A stretch of DNA of 64,000 nt from Draconibacterium aestuarii (GCA_026671195.1 JAPOHD010000029.1:212342-276341); one strand, 5' to 3'. Positions 52,917-63,168 are shown, numbered from the stretch's first letter. The notes: generated by a model from the sequence alone, not told the origin. A program made the numbers and translations.

Positions 52917-54735
52917 TATCCGATGAATGAAAGTAATTAAAAACAATCAATGCTTTTGCCTTTCCAATAGAATCAGAAAGTGTATCCAGAGTTTGGCTCT
53001 TTATATTTTTTACCGATTTAAAATCCTTTAACAGCTTTTCGACGGTCTTTTCCCCCACCCCACTTATTGAATTTAATTCGGATGAAATAAACGTTTTTGA
53101 TCGTTTATTGCGATGAAAAGTAATTCCAAATCGATGTGCTTCATCACGCAAATGTTGGATTACTTTTAGTGATTCGGAATTTTTATTAATATAAATAGGA
53201 ACAGAATCTCCTGGAAAATAGATTTCCTCGAGCCGTTTTGCAATTCCAATTACTGCTATTTTTCCACGTAAATTTAGTTTATCCAAAGCTTTCATGGTTG
53301 ATGACAACTGTCCCTTTCCACCATCTACAACTAACAATTGCGGAAGTTCCTTTTTCTCCTCAACCAATCTTTTATAACGACGATAAACTACCTCTTCCAT
53401 CGATGCAAAATCATTAGGTCCTTCAACCGTTTTTATATTAAAATGACGATATTCCTTTTTCAAAGGTTTTGCATTTTTAAATACAACACAGGCTGCAACA
53501 GGTTCCGTTCCCTGCAAATTACTATTATCAAAACATTCTATATGCACAGGTAATTGTTTTAACTGAAGATCGGTTTTTAATGTATTTAAAATACGCTCGG
53601 TGCGCACTTTTGGATTCTTCATTACAGCCTGCTTTTCCTTTTCGAGTCTGAAGTATTTTGCATTACGTTGCGACAACTCCAACAGCTCCTTTTTCTCCCC
53701 CCGTTTAGGAACTTTAAATACCACATTTTCTATAACATCCTCAAGTTTCAAAGGCACCAAAATTTCTTTTGCATTGCTAAATATCTTTTGCCGTATATCA
53801 ACAATACCAGCTAAAAGCAACTCTTCCGGAGTCTCATCGAGCACCTTTTTTATCTCCAAAGTAAATGTTTGTATTATTGCTCCTTTTATAATTTTGAGGT
53901 AATTAATAAAGGCAAAATTTTCATCTTCTTCAATCGAAAAGACATCCACATCAGTTATTACAGGCGAAACAACAGTTGATCGGCTTTGATACCGTTTCAA
54001 AGAATCATACTTTTCTTTGATTTTAATAGCCTCCTCAAACTGCAAATTAACTGACATTTCTGTCATTATCTGCTTTAAATGTTTAATTACTCCGGATACA
54101 TTTCCTTTCAAAATATCTGTAATATCAGCAATTCCTTCATTGTACTTCTCCTCCGAATAATGCTCTTCACAAGGTCCGTAACAATTACCAATGTGGTATT
54201 CCAAACAAACTTTATACTTTCGGCCTTCTATATTTTCTTTCGATAAATTATAATTGCAGGTACGCAATTTATACTCCGATTTAAACAAACCAAGCAATGT
54301 ACGAACGGTATAAACCGATGTGTATGGACCGAAGTATTTTGATCCGTCGCGTATTAAATTACGGGTACTAAACACTCGCGGGAAAGACTCATTTTTTATA
54401 CAAATCCAGGGATAACTTTTATCGTCTTTTAGTCGAATATTGTATCGGGGTTGATACTTTTTTATCAGGTTATTTTCGAGTAACAAAGCATCTTGTTCAC
54501 TCGCCACAACCATGTGCTTTATATCGGTTATATTCCGAACTAATAACGCGGTTTTCCGATGTTCTTGCTTTTTTGAAAAATACGAAGAAACACGTTTTCG
54601 CAAATCCTTCGCTTTTCCAATATAAATTATCGTATTTGAATTGTCGAAAAACTGGTAAATACCCGGCTGATGTGGCAAAACCGAAATGAGCGATTTTAAA
54701 TAATGGAGACTACTATTTACCGTTTGATATTTCAA
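52909..54735 (-). CDS. uvrC: Excinuclease ABC subunit C
   Basis: 608 residues. The N-terminal GIY-YIG nuclease domain is seen at about 24-100 (GIYQFFDNSNTIIYIGKAKD), a UVR motif near 205-240 (MSVNLQFEEAIKIKEKYDSL), the RNase H-like second nuclease (HIECFDNSNLQGTEPVAACV, LLVVDGGKGQ) and a C-terminal helix-hairpin-helix (SISGVGEKTVEKLLKDFKSV). It makes both incisions in nucleotide excision repair. Full length. Confidence 0.96.
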   Translation of the reverse strand: MKYQTVNSSLHYLKSLISVLPHQPGIYQFFDNSNTIIYIGKAKDLRKRVSSYFSKKQEHRKTALLVRNITDIKHMVVASEQDALLLENNLIKKYQPRYNIRLKDDKSYPWICIKNESFPRVFSTRNLIRDGSKYFGPYTSVYTVRTLLGLFKSEYKLRTCNYNLSKENIEGRKYKVCLEYHIGNCYGPCEEHYSEEKYNEGIADITDILKGNVSGVIKHLKQIMTEMSVNLQFEEAIKIKEKYDSLKRYQSRSTVVSPVITDVDVFSIEEDENFAFINYLKIIKGAIIQTFTLEIKKVLDETPEELLLAGIVDIRQKIFSNAKEILVPLKLEDVIENVVFKVPKRGEKKELLELSQRNAKYFRLEKEKQAVMKNPKVRTERILNTLKTDLQLKQLPVHIECFDNSNLQGTEPVAACVVFKNAKPLKKEYRHFNIKTVEGPNDFASMEEVVYRRYKRLVEEKKELPQLLVVDGGKGQLSSTMKALDKLNLRGKIAVIGIAKRLEEIYFPGDSVPIYINKNSESLKVIQHLRDEAHRFGITFHRNKRSKTFISSELNSISGVGEKTVEKLLKDFKSVKNIKSQTLDTLSDSIGKAKALIVFNYFHSSDNE

Positions 54736-54738
54736 ATC

Positions 54739-55257
54739 TTAATATTTAACTAATATCTGCGTTTCAAAGTTTTTTAGTAATTCTTTGTTTGGGGTACTTA
54801 TAAACTCCAGATCGCAAATAAAACTAAAATAAACTTTTTTCACTCCACATTTTTGCGCCAACTTTAAAGCAGCAACTGCAGTTCCTCCTGTAGCCAATAA
54901 ATCATCGTGAATTAAAACCACATCATCCTTTTCCAAAGCATCAACATGCATTTCAATCCTATCTGTGCCATACTCCAGATCATACGTTTCAGTTACAATA
55001 TCGCAAGGTAACTTACCTTTTTTTCGAATAGGCACAAAACCTGCATCCAAACGATTTGCAACAGCACCTCCTAAAATAAACCCACGTGCTTCCAAACCCA
55101 CTACCTTAGTTATCCCCTTCTCTTTAAAATTATCCGAAATAACATCGGTTACATATTTCATTGCTTCCTTATTTTTAAAAAGCGTAGTAATATCCTTAAA
55201 ACTAATACCTTCTTTTGGATAATCAGGTACTTCTCTTATTTCCTTTTTTAAATCCAT
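54739..55257 (-). CDS. apt: Adenine phosphoribosyltransferase
   Basis: 172 residues, usual length. The family start IREVPDYPKEGISFKDITTL, the EARGFILGGAV substrate loop and the PRPP-binding motif VVLIHDDLLATGGTA are intact. It recycles adenine to AMP. Three bases separate it from uvrC downstream. Confidence 0.96.
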   Translation of the reverse strand: MDLKKEIREVPDYPKEGISFKDITTLFKNKEAMKYVTDVISDNFKEKGITKVVGLEARGFILGGAVANRLDAGFVPIRKKGKLPCDIVTETYDLEYGTDRIEMHVDALEKDDVVLIHDDLLATGGTAVAALKLAQKCGVKKVYFSFICDLEFISTPNKELLKNFETQILVKY

Positions 55258-55269
55258 ATCTTTCTGATT

Positions 55270-55285
55270 TGTTCCACGTGAAACA
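55270..55285. other. Exact parS site
   Basis: TGTTCCACGTGAAACA, a full 16/16 match to the classic ParB binding site, in the 28-base gap between apt and mnmG. Confidence 0.85.
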
Positions 55286-57166
55286 CTATCGACCTAGCAA
55301 AACTAAAAGTACATTTATATCAGAAGGAGAAACTCCTGAAATGCGTTTTGCCTGCCCAATTGTTTTTGGCTGAATTTTTTCTAATTTTTGACGAGCCTCT
55401 GTAGAAATTGATTTTAGCTCGCTGTATTCAAATTTATTTTCAATATTTATGTTTTCAAATTTATCGAGTTTTTCTGCCAACAACTTTTCTCGATTAATAT
55501 ATCCATCATATTTGATCGAAATTTCTGCTCCCTCTATAATTTCCATTTTTCTGTTCTCCGGAATCTTCTTTAGAAATGATTTTAATGGGGTAATTATCTC
55601 TATCAAATCAAATATTGAAATCTGAGGGCGCAAAATTAAGTCAAAAAGCTTAACTCCCTGCTTTAATTCGGTCGTACCCATTTCTGTAAGTAATTGATTT
55701 ACAAACCTTGGCTTAACAGAAAAATTCTTAGCGAACATAATTATTTCAGAAATCAAGCGTGTTTTTTCTTCCAGCAGTTTAACACGTTCTAGAGAAGCCA
55801 GCCCAATTTTATTTGATTTTTCAGTCAATCTTATGTCTGCATTGTCCTGACGCAATAAAATTCTAAATTCTGCCCGGCTAGTAAACATCCGATAAGGTTC
55901 GTCTACTCCTTTTGTTACCAGATCATCAATTAAAACGCCAATGTAAGCTTCGTTCCTTTTTAAAATAAAGTTATGTTCATCACCTATCGATTTTAAACTG
56001 GCATTTATTCCTGCCATTATTCCCTGGGCTCCGGCTTCTTCATAACCAGTAGTTCCATTAATTTGTCCGGCAAAATATAAATTCTCAATTATTTTAGTTT
56101 CCAAAGTATGATTCAACTGAGTAGGTTCAAAATAATCGTATTCAATTGCATATCCCGGCCTGAATATTCTTGCATTTTCCAGACCGCGTATTTTTCGTAA
56201 TCCTTTTAACTGAACATCCCACGGCAATGAAGACGAAAAACCATTTAAATAAAATTCAATCGTCTTTTCCCCTTCGGGCTCCAAAAACAATTGGTGTTTT
56301 TCCTTTTCAGCAAAAGTCACTAATTTCGATTCTATACTTGGGCAATAACGTGGACCGGTACTTTGTATCGTTCCGTCGAACATTGGTGATTCTTCAAAAC
56401 CTTTTGCAAGTTCATCATGAACGTCCGTGCTTGTATGCGTAATCCAACACGACTGTTGCTTTAACTTACTTTCAGTACCAGGTAAATACGAAAATTTGAA
56501 GTAACCTTCATCTCCCTTTTGTTCGGTAAGTTTCGAAAAATCAATACTCCTTCCATCTATACGTACCGGTGTCCCGGTTTTCATTCTTCCGGTTTTAAAA
56601 CCTTCATCTAAAAGTTGTTCAGAAATATTATATGAAGCAGCCTCCCCTATTCGGCCTCCTTTCATTTTTTCTTTACCAATATGCATTAATCCATTCAAAA
56701 ACGTTCCATTTGTAAGAACCACTGTTTTTGCTTTGAATTCAATTCCAATACCTGTAATTACACCCTTTACTTTTTTATCTTCAATTATTAGTTGTGTTAC
56801 TGCATCCTGCCATAGATGAAGATTTTCAATACTTTCTAAAATATCACGCCATTCTTCTACAAAACGAAAACGGTCGTTCTGCGAACGTGGGCTCCACATC
56901 GCTGGCCCTTTTGACCGATTAAGCATTCGAAACTGAATAGTAGTTTTATCGGCAATAATACCAGAATAACCACCCAAGGCATCAATTTCGCGCACGATTT
57001 GCCCTTTGGCAATTCCACCCATTGCCGGATTACACGACATTTGACCGTATTTAGTCATATCCATTGTAATCAGCAATGTTTTAGAACCTAAATTTGCAGC
57101 AGCGGCTGCGGCTTCACAACCAGCATGTCCTCCTCCCACAACTATTACATCATATTCTGGCATCAT
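55286..57166 (-). CDS. mnmG: tRNA uridine-5-carboxymethylaminomethyl modification enzyme, FAD subunit
   Basis: 626 residues, normal length. The FAD motif VIVVGGGHAGCEAAAAAANLG (opening of the protein), SCNPAMGGIAKGQIVREIDA, TNGTFLNGLMHIG and the GYEEAGAQGIMAGINA block identify MnmG/GidA. The C-terminal helical domain (KRISGVSPSDINVLLVLLG) closes it. With MnmE it modifies the wobble uridine of several tRNAs. The stop is one base from an exact parS site. Confidence 0.97.
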   Translation of the reverse strand: MMPEYDVIVVGGGHAGCEAAAAAANLGSKTLLITMDMTKYGQMSCNPAMGGIAKGQIVREIDALGGYSGIIADKTTIQFRMLNRSKGPAMWSPRSQNDRFRFVEEWRDILESIENLHLWQDAVTQLIIEDKKVKGVITGIGIEFKAKTVVLTNGTFLNGLMHIGKEKMKGGRIGEAASYNISEQLLDEGFKTGRMKTGTPVRIDGRSIDFSKLTEQKGDEGYFKFSYLPGTESKLKQQSCWITHTSTDVHDELAKGFEESPMFDGTIQSTGPRYCPSIESKLVTFAEKEKHQLFLEPEGEKTIEFYLNGFSSSLPWDVQLKGLRKIRGLENARIFRPGYAIEYDYFEPTQLNHTLETKIIENLYFAGQINGTTGYEEAGAQGIMAGINASLKSIGDEHNFILKRNEAYIGVLIDDLVTKGVDEPYRMFTSRAEFRILLRQDNADIRLTEKSNKIGLASLERVKLLEEKTRLISEIIMFAKNFSVKPRFVNQLLTEMGTTELKQGVKLFDLILRPQISIFDLIEIITPLKSFLKKIPENRKMEIIEGAEISIKYDGYINREKLLAEKLDKFENINIENKFEYSELKSISTEARQKLEKIQPKTIGQAKRISGVSPSDINVLLVLLGR

Positions 57167-57600
57167 AATTTCATCCCCTTAAAATCAACTTCACTTAAAT
57201 AGTAATTTTCCTTATCGGTCATTATTCGTTGTTCTTCATCGGTTTTATCGTTATAACCAACCAAATGCAACACTCCATGAAATACAACGCGATATAATTC
57301 CTTAATCATCTCTACTTCATATTCTTTAGCGTTTTCCCTTATTCGGTCTACACTAATAAATAAATCGCCCGAAATTACATTTTCCTCCACATAATCGAAA
57401 GTAATAATATCTGTATAATAGTGATGATTAAGGTATTGTTTATTTATATCCAACAAATAGTTATCAGAGCAAAAGATAACAGCAATGTTTCCAATTGACT
57501 TTATTTCACTGTTTATCAGATATTTAACCTTAGTAATTAGTATATTTTTATGGAAATTTATTGTTTCCAGATCTTCAAAAAAAAATTCTATCTCATTCAT
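57163..57600 (-). CDS. ybeY: Endoribonuclease YbeY (16S rRNA maturation)
   Basis: 145 residues. The YbeY core is visible: SDNYLLDINKQYLNHHYYTD, TFDYVEENVISGDLFISVDR and the metal motif FHGVLHLVGYND. The usual motif is HGxLHLxGYDH; here the third His is replaced (YNDKTDEE), as I recall for Bacteroidota relatives. It processes the 3' end of 16S rRNA. It overlaps mnmG and the RsbW-like gene by four bases each. Confidence 0.9.
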   Translation of the reverse strand: MNEIEFFFEDLETINFHKNILITKVKYLINSEIKSIGNIAVIFCSDNYLLDINKQYLNHHYYTDIITFDYVEENVISGDLFISVDRIRENAKEYEVEMIKELYRVVFHGVLHLVGYNDKTDEEQRIMTDKENYYLSEVDFKGMKL

Positions 57601-58007
57601 TTACACTCTATGTCAAATTGCAACCTATTCCCTTTTTCATTGAATGAAATGTGTTTTGCAATGGTTTTAATAATATGAATTCCCCTACCCGACTCCTTTA
57701 ACAGATTTTCCTTTTTTGTAGGATTAGGTAAATTGTCAACGTCAAATCCATCACCTTCGTCAGTGATACTTACAGAAATTAAGTGTGTTTTACAATCAAC
57801 CCATAACTCAACTTTCTTATTATAATCGCCTTTATTTCCGTGTACAATAGAATTTATTGTTGCTTCAGAAATGCACAGAAATACCTTATTGAAACATTCT
57901 TTATTTAGTTGATGACTGGCAAACACATCGCTAATAAACTTTTGAACCTTGTGAAGTTCCGATTTAGCTGATTTAATTACTAATATGTTGGGTGTCGATT
58001 CTATCAC
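57597..58007 (-). CDS. RsbW-like ATPase (anti-sigma/serine kinase fold)
   Basis: 136 residues. GHKL ATPase motifs are present: N-box ATINSIVHGNKG, G1 DEGDGFDVDNL and G2 GRGIHIIKTIAKH. Such proteins bind sigma factors or phosphorylate STAS antagonists. Start is a GTG at 58007 overlapping the DUF4175 stop (TAGTG). No STAS partner or PP2C phosphatase is encoded in the window, so the target is unknown. Confidence 0.85.
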   Translation of the reverse strand: MIESTPNILVIKSAKSELHKVQKFISDVFASHQLNKECFNKVFLCISEATINSIVHGNKGDYNKKVELWVDCKTHLISVSITDEGDGFDVDNLPNPTKKENLLKESGRGIHIIKTIAKHISFNEKGNRLQFDIECK

Positions 58008-61000
58008 TATTTGGCTTGGATTTTGTTCAGATACTGTTTGTACTTTTTATTGTAAAAGTTATTTAATTTATGTGAGTTTTTATTCAAATATTCAATCGAA
58101 TAATTTTCTTTCTCTTTATACTCGAAAAACTTCACAGGGTTACTGTAAAAATCTTCAGCACTTTCTGATTCCCTTTTATCTTCGAATTCCCGTTCCATTT
58201 CAGCTTTTTCAGCTTCCAACAAACGAGTGGTAATTAAGTTCTGACGAGCAATTGTTTGTGCGTTTATTGACTTGTTCATTAATTCCTTTCTGTTTTGTTC
58301 AAGCAAATCATCAATATGCTGCAGTGCTTTCTTAGCATCACTCCCTACACTTCCATTATTCATCATATCGCGAAGCATTTGCTGCATCATTTCGTGTTGC
58401 ATTAAGCTTTGCCCCATTTGTTGGCTCATTTTACCCTGATTGCCGTTTTTCATCTCATCAATCATTTTCTGCAACTGTTCCTTCATACTTTCCGACTGCT
58501 TTTTCATATCTCCCATTCCTGAACTTCCCTGACCGGGATTTTCACATTGCTGGTCACCAGGCTTACTGTTTGCCTGCATTTTTTCAAGGTTTTCGAGTGC
58601 TTCATTTAATATTAAAGCCATATTATTTGCAGCTGTTATTACAAATTGTTGACTGCTCCTGGCACTCGGAAAAAGTGCCTCTTCCATTTGATCTTTCGCT
58701 TTGCTTAAATTCAATTCCATGGAAACCAATTCGTTATTTACCATACTACTAATTTGAGGTGTCCGCATAGCTAACGAATACAAAGAATCGCGTACAATTT
58801 TACTCTGATCAACAATTCTTTTTTGTTTTTGGTTAAGTTGTATTAAACTTGGGTCTTTAGCATCAATTCTTTCCAAATCTACCAGTACTTCTTCCTGCGT
58901 AAACGAGAGTAAAATAAGATTACTCAGGATCTGTCGTAGGTTCTGAATATTTTCCTGGTTCTGTTTTTGAGTATTCATATCAAGCATTTGTTGCATGCCA
59001 AATGCCATATTTTGTAGTTGTTCTGAAGTATTTTTTAAACCTGAACTCGATTTCTTTTTGTTCTTTTTATCGAGATTTTCTTTACTGTTCTCCATACTTT
59101 TATCTATCTCTTCAAAATCTTCACTGAAATCGTCAAAATTCATTGGATTTTCATGTTCCTTATTTATTTCAAGCGTTTCTTTTAGCTGATTCCGAAGGTC
59201 TTTTAATCCTTCCTGATGTTGTTCAACTTTCTCTTTTGTTTCTTCGTAATTCTTCTTTTCGTTAACCTCCTTGGCCATTTTCTCTTCTTCATCAGCCATT
59301 TTATTTACTTCATCAATAACATTTTGAAGTTTCTGCTCCATCTTGAGTTTTTTCAGCATTTCAAGGTTCTTATCCAGCTGTTTTTGAAGATCTTCCATAG
59401 TAAGATCCATATCTTTTGCCAGCTGATTTAAATTTTTACTATCAAAATTTTCAGCCAGTTTATTAAACTCCTCCATTAATTCTCTTAGCTCATCGGTAAA
59501 AACTTCATCCAAAAGCTCTTCAATCTGCTTTTGTTTTTCCATCATTTCTTCACTATGCTGATCAAAAGAATTCATGTAATTATTCAGGCTTTCGTTGTCC
59601 TGCTTAATTTTATTATAGAGTTGTTCCAGTTTATTCTGCTTTTGAACGATATCACTAACCATCTGCGATTTTTCCCAATCAGAATTATTAGTTTCCATAT
59701 TTTTGAGCTGCAGATTTTTAATATCATCATTTATTTCTTTAGCCAATGTCTGACTTTCTTCAAACATCTTTTCAATATTTCTGAATTGTTCTGCTTCATT
59801 GGCAAGCAACTCTTCTCTATTCGGGAATTCAAATAAATAACTGTTTGAAGTTGTTGTTTTATAGCCGTTAATAACGTCGTTATCAGTTACCGAAAAGTAA
59901 TAAGAAACAGCTCCTTTTGTATCAGGCAGATCTTTAAAATCATAACTAAAGTAGAATTCCTGATCAGTCAAATATTTTACAAAAGGAACAGCAATTGTAG
60001 AATCGGAATTGTTTATATTATAATGAAACGTCAGTTTTGAAAATCCGTAATCGTCACCAACTACACCCTTAAAAAAGAAACGTGTTAACCGCATCGAATC
60101 TTTTACCTGCATAACATCAATTTCAGGGAATAAATCTGGAATAACATCAACCGAATACGACAAGGCAAGCTCAGGTTCTGTTACCTTATTTCTTATAAAT
60201 ACATTATACTTCCCCGACTTATAAAACCTCTTTTCCAGTTGAAAGACATCACCTTCTTTAGCAGCATAAAGTTTAACCGAATCATTTAAAAGTACATACA
60301 ACGAATCAACATCAATCCCATTAAACCTCCATTCAACTTTCGTTCCGTTTGGTATTTGAACATCGCCAATATTATCTAAAAACAAATTTTGAAGACCTGT
60401 ATACTTTGGAGGATAAATGCCGGTTGTAAAGTTTATAATACCGGGTTTTGGTAACAACTTCAAATTATAACTATCCGATTTGTATTTCAGATCGGTAAAA
60501 TAAAACGTTACAGGGTTAATTACCGAAGCCATTTCAAACTGATACGATCCCGCACTATTGGTTTTCATCAGGTAATTATTTCCTTCTATATTAATGTAGA
60601 CTATCTTTGGAATTTCATCACCTTCGGCGTTTACCTGGATAATATATGAATCGCCCTTTTTAGCTTTTAACGATGTGTTTATAAGTTCAAATGCGAACGG
60701 TGCCGGTTTAACGAATTCCTGATTGTAGTGAAGTAATCGGTTGGTTGAATCAGTAAATACATTCTTATTTGAAACAGCTATGCCAACCATCATTAAAATA
60801 CTTATAATCAAATACATACCTATATTTCTGATGTTTTTAAACTGAACTGCATCATTAAAATCAAATACTTTTAATTCATTAATCTTCTGATCAATACTTG
60901 CCAGAACAATTTCGTTTGAATATTTATTGTCATTAAAATCTGCTAACTCAATAATATTCAATAACTTATCTTTTATATCACTGAAATGTTTTTGTATAAG

Positions 61001-61288
61001 CGAAGAAGAAGATTTTAAATCGATAGGTTTCAATATATGAAGTAGTCGTAAAACAGGTATTCCTACAAACTGAAGAATTAACAATGTGCTAAATATTATC
61101 AGTCCATAAAATATGAGTTTACGAACATCTGACGACAAGTAAACAAAGTACTCAACCACCGAAAACACTGTATAAAGCAGCAAAAGAATGATTGCCGATA
61201 AAACCAATCCTTTAACCAATTGAAACAAATAGTACTTTAATTTGAAAGAATTGAGCTTATTAACAAGTATGTTGAAATTTTCTGTCAT
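58007..61288 (-). CDS. DUF4175 family membrane/coiled-coil protein
   Basis: 1093 residues. Two membrane helices near the N-terminus (LVLSAIILLLLYTVFSVVEY, LIFYGLIIFSTLLILQFVGI), a third at about 150-172 and a periplasmic beta-rich region (about 185-480), then a very long Glu/Lys/Met/Gln-rich coiled coil (about 490-760; for example KKLKMEQKLQNVIDEVNKM) and a Met/Gln-rich segment (KMSQQMGQSLMQHEMMQQML). This is the DUF4175 layout. Function unknown; a scaffold or cell-envelope role is plausible. First gene of an operon running to apt. Confidence 0.85.
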   Translation of the reverse strand: MTENFNILVNKLNSFKLKYYLFQLVKGLVLSAIILLLLYTVFSVVEYFVYLSSDVRKLIFYGLIIFSTLLILQFVGIPVLRLLHILKPIDLKSSSSLIQKHFSDIKDKLLNIIELADFNDNKYSNEIVLASIDQKINELKVFDFNDAVQFKNIRNIGMYLIISILMMVGIAVSNKNVFTDSTNRLLHYNQEFVKPAPFAFELINTSLKAKKGDSYIIQVNAEGDEIPKIVYINIEGNNYLMKTNSAGSYQFEMASVINPVTFYFTDLKYKSDSYNLKLLPKPGIINFTTGIYPPKYTGLQNLFLDNIGDVQIPNGTKVEWRFNGIDVDSLYVLLNDSVKLYAAKEGDVFQLEKRFYKSGKYNVFIRNKVTEPELALSYSVDVIPDLFPEIDVMQVKDSMRLTRFFFKGVVGDDYGFSKLTFHYNINNSDSTIAVPFVKYLTDQEFYFSYDFKDLPDTKGAVSYYFSVTDNDVINGYKTTTSNSYLFEFPNREELLANEAEQFRNIEKMFEESQTLAKEINDDIKNLQLKNMETNNSDWEKSQMVSDIVQKQNKLEQLYNKIKQDNESLNNYMNSFDQHSEEMMEKQKQIEELLDEVFTDELRELMEEFNKLAENFDSKNLNQLAKDMDLTMEDLQKQLDKNLEMLKKLKMEQKLQNVIDEVNKMADEEEKMAKEVNEKKNYEETKEKVEQHQEGLKDLRNQLKETLEINKEHENPMNFDDFSEDFEEIDKSMENSKENLDKKNKKKSSSGLKNTSEQLQNMAFGMQQMLDMNTQKQNQENIQNLRQILSNLILLSFTQEEVLVDLERIDAKDPSLIQLNQKQKRIVDQSKIVRDSLYSLAMRTPQISSMVNNELVSMELNLSKAKDQMEEALFPSARSSQQFVITAANNMALILNEALENLEKMQANSKPGDQQCENPGQGSSGMGDMKKQSESMKEQLQKMIDEMKNGNQGKMSQQMGQSLMQHEMMQQMLRDMMNNGSVGSDAKKALQHIDDLLEQNRKELMNKSINAQTIARQNLITTRLLEAEKAEMEREFEDKRESESAEDFYSNPVKFFEYKEKENYSIEYLNKNSHKLNNFYNKKYKQYLNKIQAK

Positions 61289-61722
61289 TTTTTCTAAACT
61301 GCTATTTTCCAGGCCACTTTATTTTCCACCAATTGTTAATAACAGTGTGTAAATTGGTAAAAAAACAAAAATAATCTTTTAAGTTAATATTTGCAGATTT
61401 CACAATTTTCTTCATATAACTGCAAATCACAAATAACAATCACTTTCTTTCTATTTTTTAATTGAAACATATTCACACTCTATTAACTTGTTTATATCGC
61501 TTCAACTAAACAAACAACCACTATTAACAGTTGTTTAAAACTATTTTTAGTCTCTTATTCTTTAAGGCTTTAATAGGATAAAGGTATGTTGAAAACAGGC
61601 GAAATAACGTGTTGACTTCTTCTTTACAAAAACTAAAAAATAGTAATTAACACTTGCAAACAGGATATTATTACTAGTATTACTTTTATATTTGTTTAAT
61701 TAAGAATATAAATAATAGAAGT
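61289..61722. promoter_or_regulatory. Divergent promoter region with a TAnnTTTG box
   Basis: A 434-base AT-rich gap between the DUF4175 and response-regulator genes. TATATTTG at 61687-61694 matches the Bacteroidota -7 element and is 28 bases upstream of the regulator's start. A matching -33 TTTG at the right spacing was not found. No RNA gene seen. Confidence 0.4.
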
Positions 61723-62094
61723 TTGGACATACTTTTAGTTGAAGACAACGTTTTAAACCAAAAAGTGGTTACGTTTAATTTAAAAAAATTTGATTACAAT
61801 GTAACAGCTGTAACCAATGGACGAGATGCAATTAATAAAATTACTGATCAAGATTTCGATTTGGTATTAATGGATCTTATGCTACCTGAAATGGACGGCT
61901 ATTCCATTACTGCTGAAATCAGAAAAATTGAAAAAGAAAAAGGTATAAACAAACCCGTACCTATAATTGCCATTACAGCTAATACTTTGGATAATGATCG
62001 TCAGAGATGTTTTGATGTTGGTATGAATGAATATTTATCGAAACCTTTTACAGCCGATCAGTTAATTGAAAAAATACGAATGTTTATTTCGTAG
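61723..62094 (+). CDS. Stand-alone response regulator receiver protein
   Basis: 123 residues from a TTG. A complete receiver domain and nothing else: acidic pair E7-D8, phosphoacceptor D51 (LVLMDLMLPEMDGY), T85 and K107 (YLSKPF). The sequence style (VEDNVLNQKVV, ITANTLDNDRQRC) resembles receivers of hybrid kinases and phosphorelay intermediates. No kinase gene is nearby. It lies nine bases upstream of ruvB and is probably cotranscribed. Confidence 0.9.
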   Translation: MDILLVEDNVLNQKVVTFNLKKFDYNVTAVTNGRDAINKITDQDFDLVLMDLMLPEMDGYSITAEIRKIEKEKGINKPVPIIAITANTLDNDRQRCFDVGMNEYLSKPFTADQLIEKIRMFIS

Positions 62095-62103
62095 ATGTAT
62101 TTT

Positions 62104-63126
62104 ATGGAGGAGAATTTCGATTTACGAGGAAATTCGTACGCAAATAATGAAAAAGAGCTGGATAAACAGCTCAGACCATTACAGTTCAACGATTTCAGAG
62201 GGCAAAAACAAATTGTGGAAAACCTTGAAATATTTGTTTTAGCTGCTAAAATGCGTGACGAATCGCTTGATCATGTTTTATTACATGGTCCGCCGGGATT
62301 GGGAAAAACAACCTTATCGAATATTATTGCCAACGAATTGGGAGTTGGGATTAAAATTACATCAGGACCGGTTTTAGATAAACCGGGTGATTTGGCCGGA
62401 TTGTTAACCAACCTGGAAGAAAATGATGTACTTTTTATTGATGAAATTCATCGCCTCTCCCCTATTGTTGAAGAATATTTGTATTCGGCCATGGAAGATT
62501 TCCGGATCGATATAATGATTGACAAAGGACCTAGTGCACGGTCGGTTCAATTAGAACTAAATCCGTTTACTTTAATTGGAGCTACTACCCGTTCGGGATT
62601 ATTAACTTCTCCCCTGCGTGCCCGGTTTGGTATTAAATCGCATCTGGAGTACTACGATGCCGATATTTTAACGGGAATAGTAAAACGCTCTGCCGGTATC
62701 CTTAAAGTAGAGATAAGTGACGAGGCAGCCTCTGAGATAGCTTTTCGAAGCCGTGGCACGCCGCGTATTGTAAATTCATTGCTACGCAGGGTACGTGATT
62801 TTGCCCAGGTAAAAGGAAACGGTAAAATTGATATGGCGATTACACGTCATGCACTGGCAGCTTTAAATATCGACAAACACGGTCTGGATGAGATGGATAA
62901 CCGTATTCTTTTGGCAATAATTGATAAGTTTAAAGGTGGGCCGGTTGGAATTACAACCATTGCAACTGCAGTTGGCGAAGATGCCGGAACCATTGAAGAG
63001 GTTTACGAGCCATTTCTGATTAAGGAAGGATTTATAAAACGAACTCCACGCGGAAGGGAGGTTACCGATTTGGCCTACAAACATTTAGGAAAGGTAAAAT
63101 ACGGTGATTCACCGGGACTTTTTTAA
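62104..63126 (+). CDS. ruvB: Holliday junction branch migration helicase RuvB
   Basis: 340 residues from the ATG at 62104 ([20 protein letters not shown]); an ATG at 62095 is also in frame. AAA+ motifs: Walker [13 protein letters not shown], Walker [12 protein letters not shown], sensor 1 [12 protein letters not shown], arginine-finger region [14 protein letters not shown], and the C-terminal winged helix ([20 protein letters not shown]). It drives branch migration with RuvA. A strong terminator follows. Confidence 0.97.
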   Translation: MEENFDLRGNSYANNEKELDKQLRPLQFNDFRGQKQIVENLEIFVLAAKMRDESLDHVLLHGPPGLGKTTLSNIIANELGVGIKITSGPVLDKPGDLAGLLTNLEENDVLFIDEIHRLSPIVEEYLYSAMEDFRIDIMIDKGPSARSVQLELNPFTLIGATTRSGLLTSPLRARFGIKSHLEYYDADILTGIVKRSAGILKVEISDEAASEIAFRSRGTPRIVNSLLRRVRDFAQVKGNGKIDMAITRHALAALNIDKHGLDEMDNRILLAIIDKFKGGPVGITTIATAVGEDAGTIEEVYEPFLIKEGFIKRTPRGREVTDLAYKHLGKVKYGDSPGLF

Positions 63127-63168
63127 AAGAGAATACCTTTGTAAATCAACTTTTAGAACAGATGCAAA

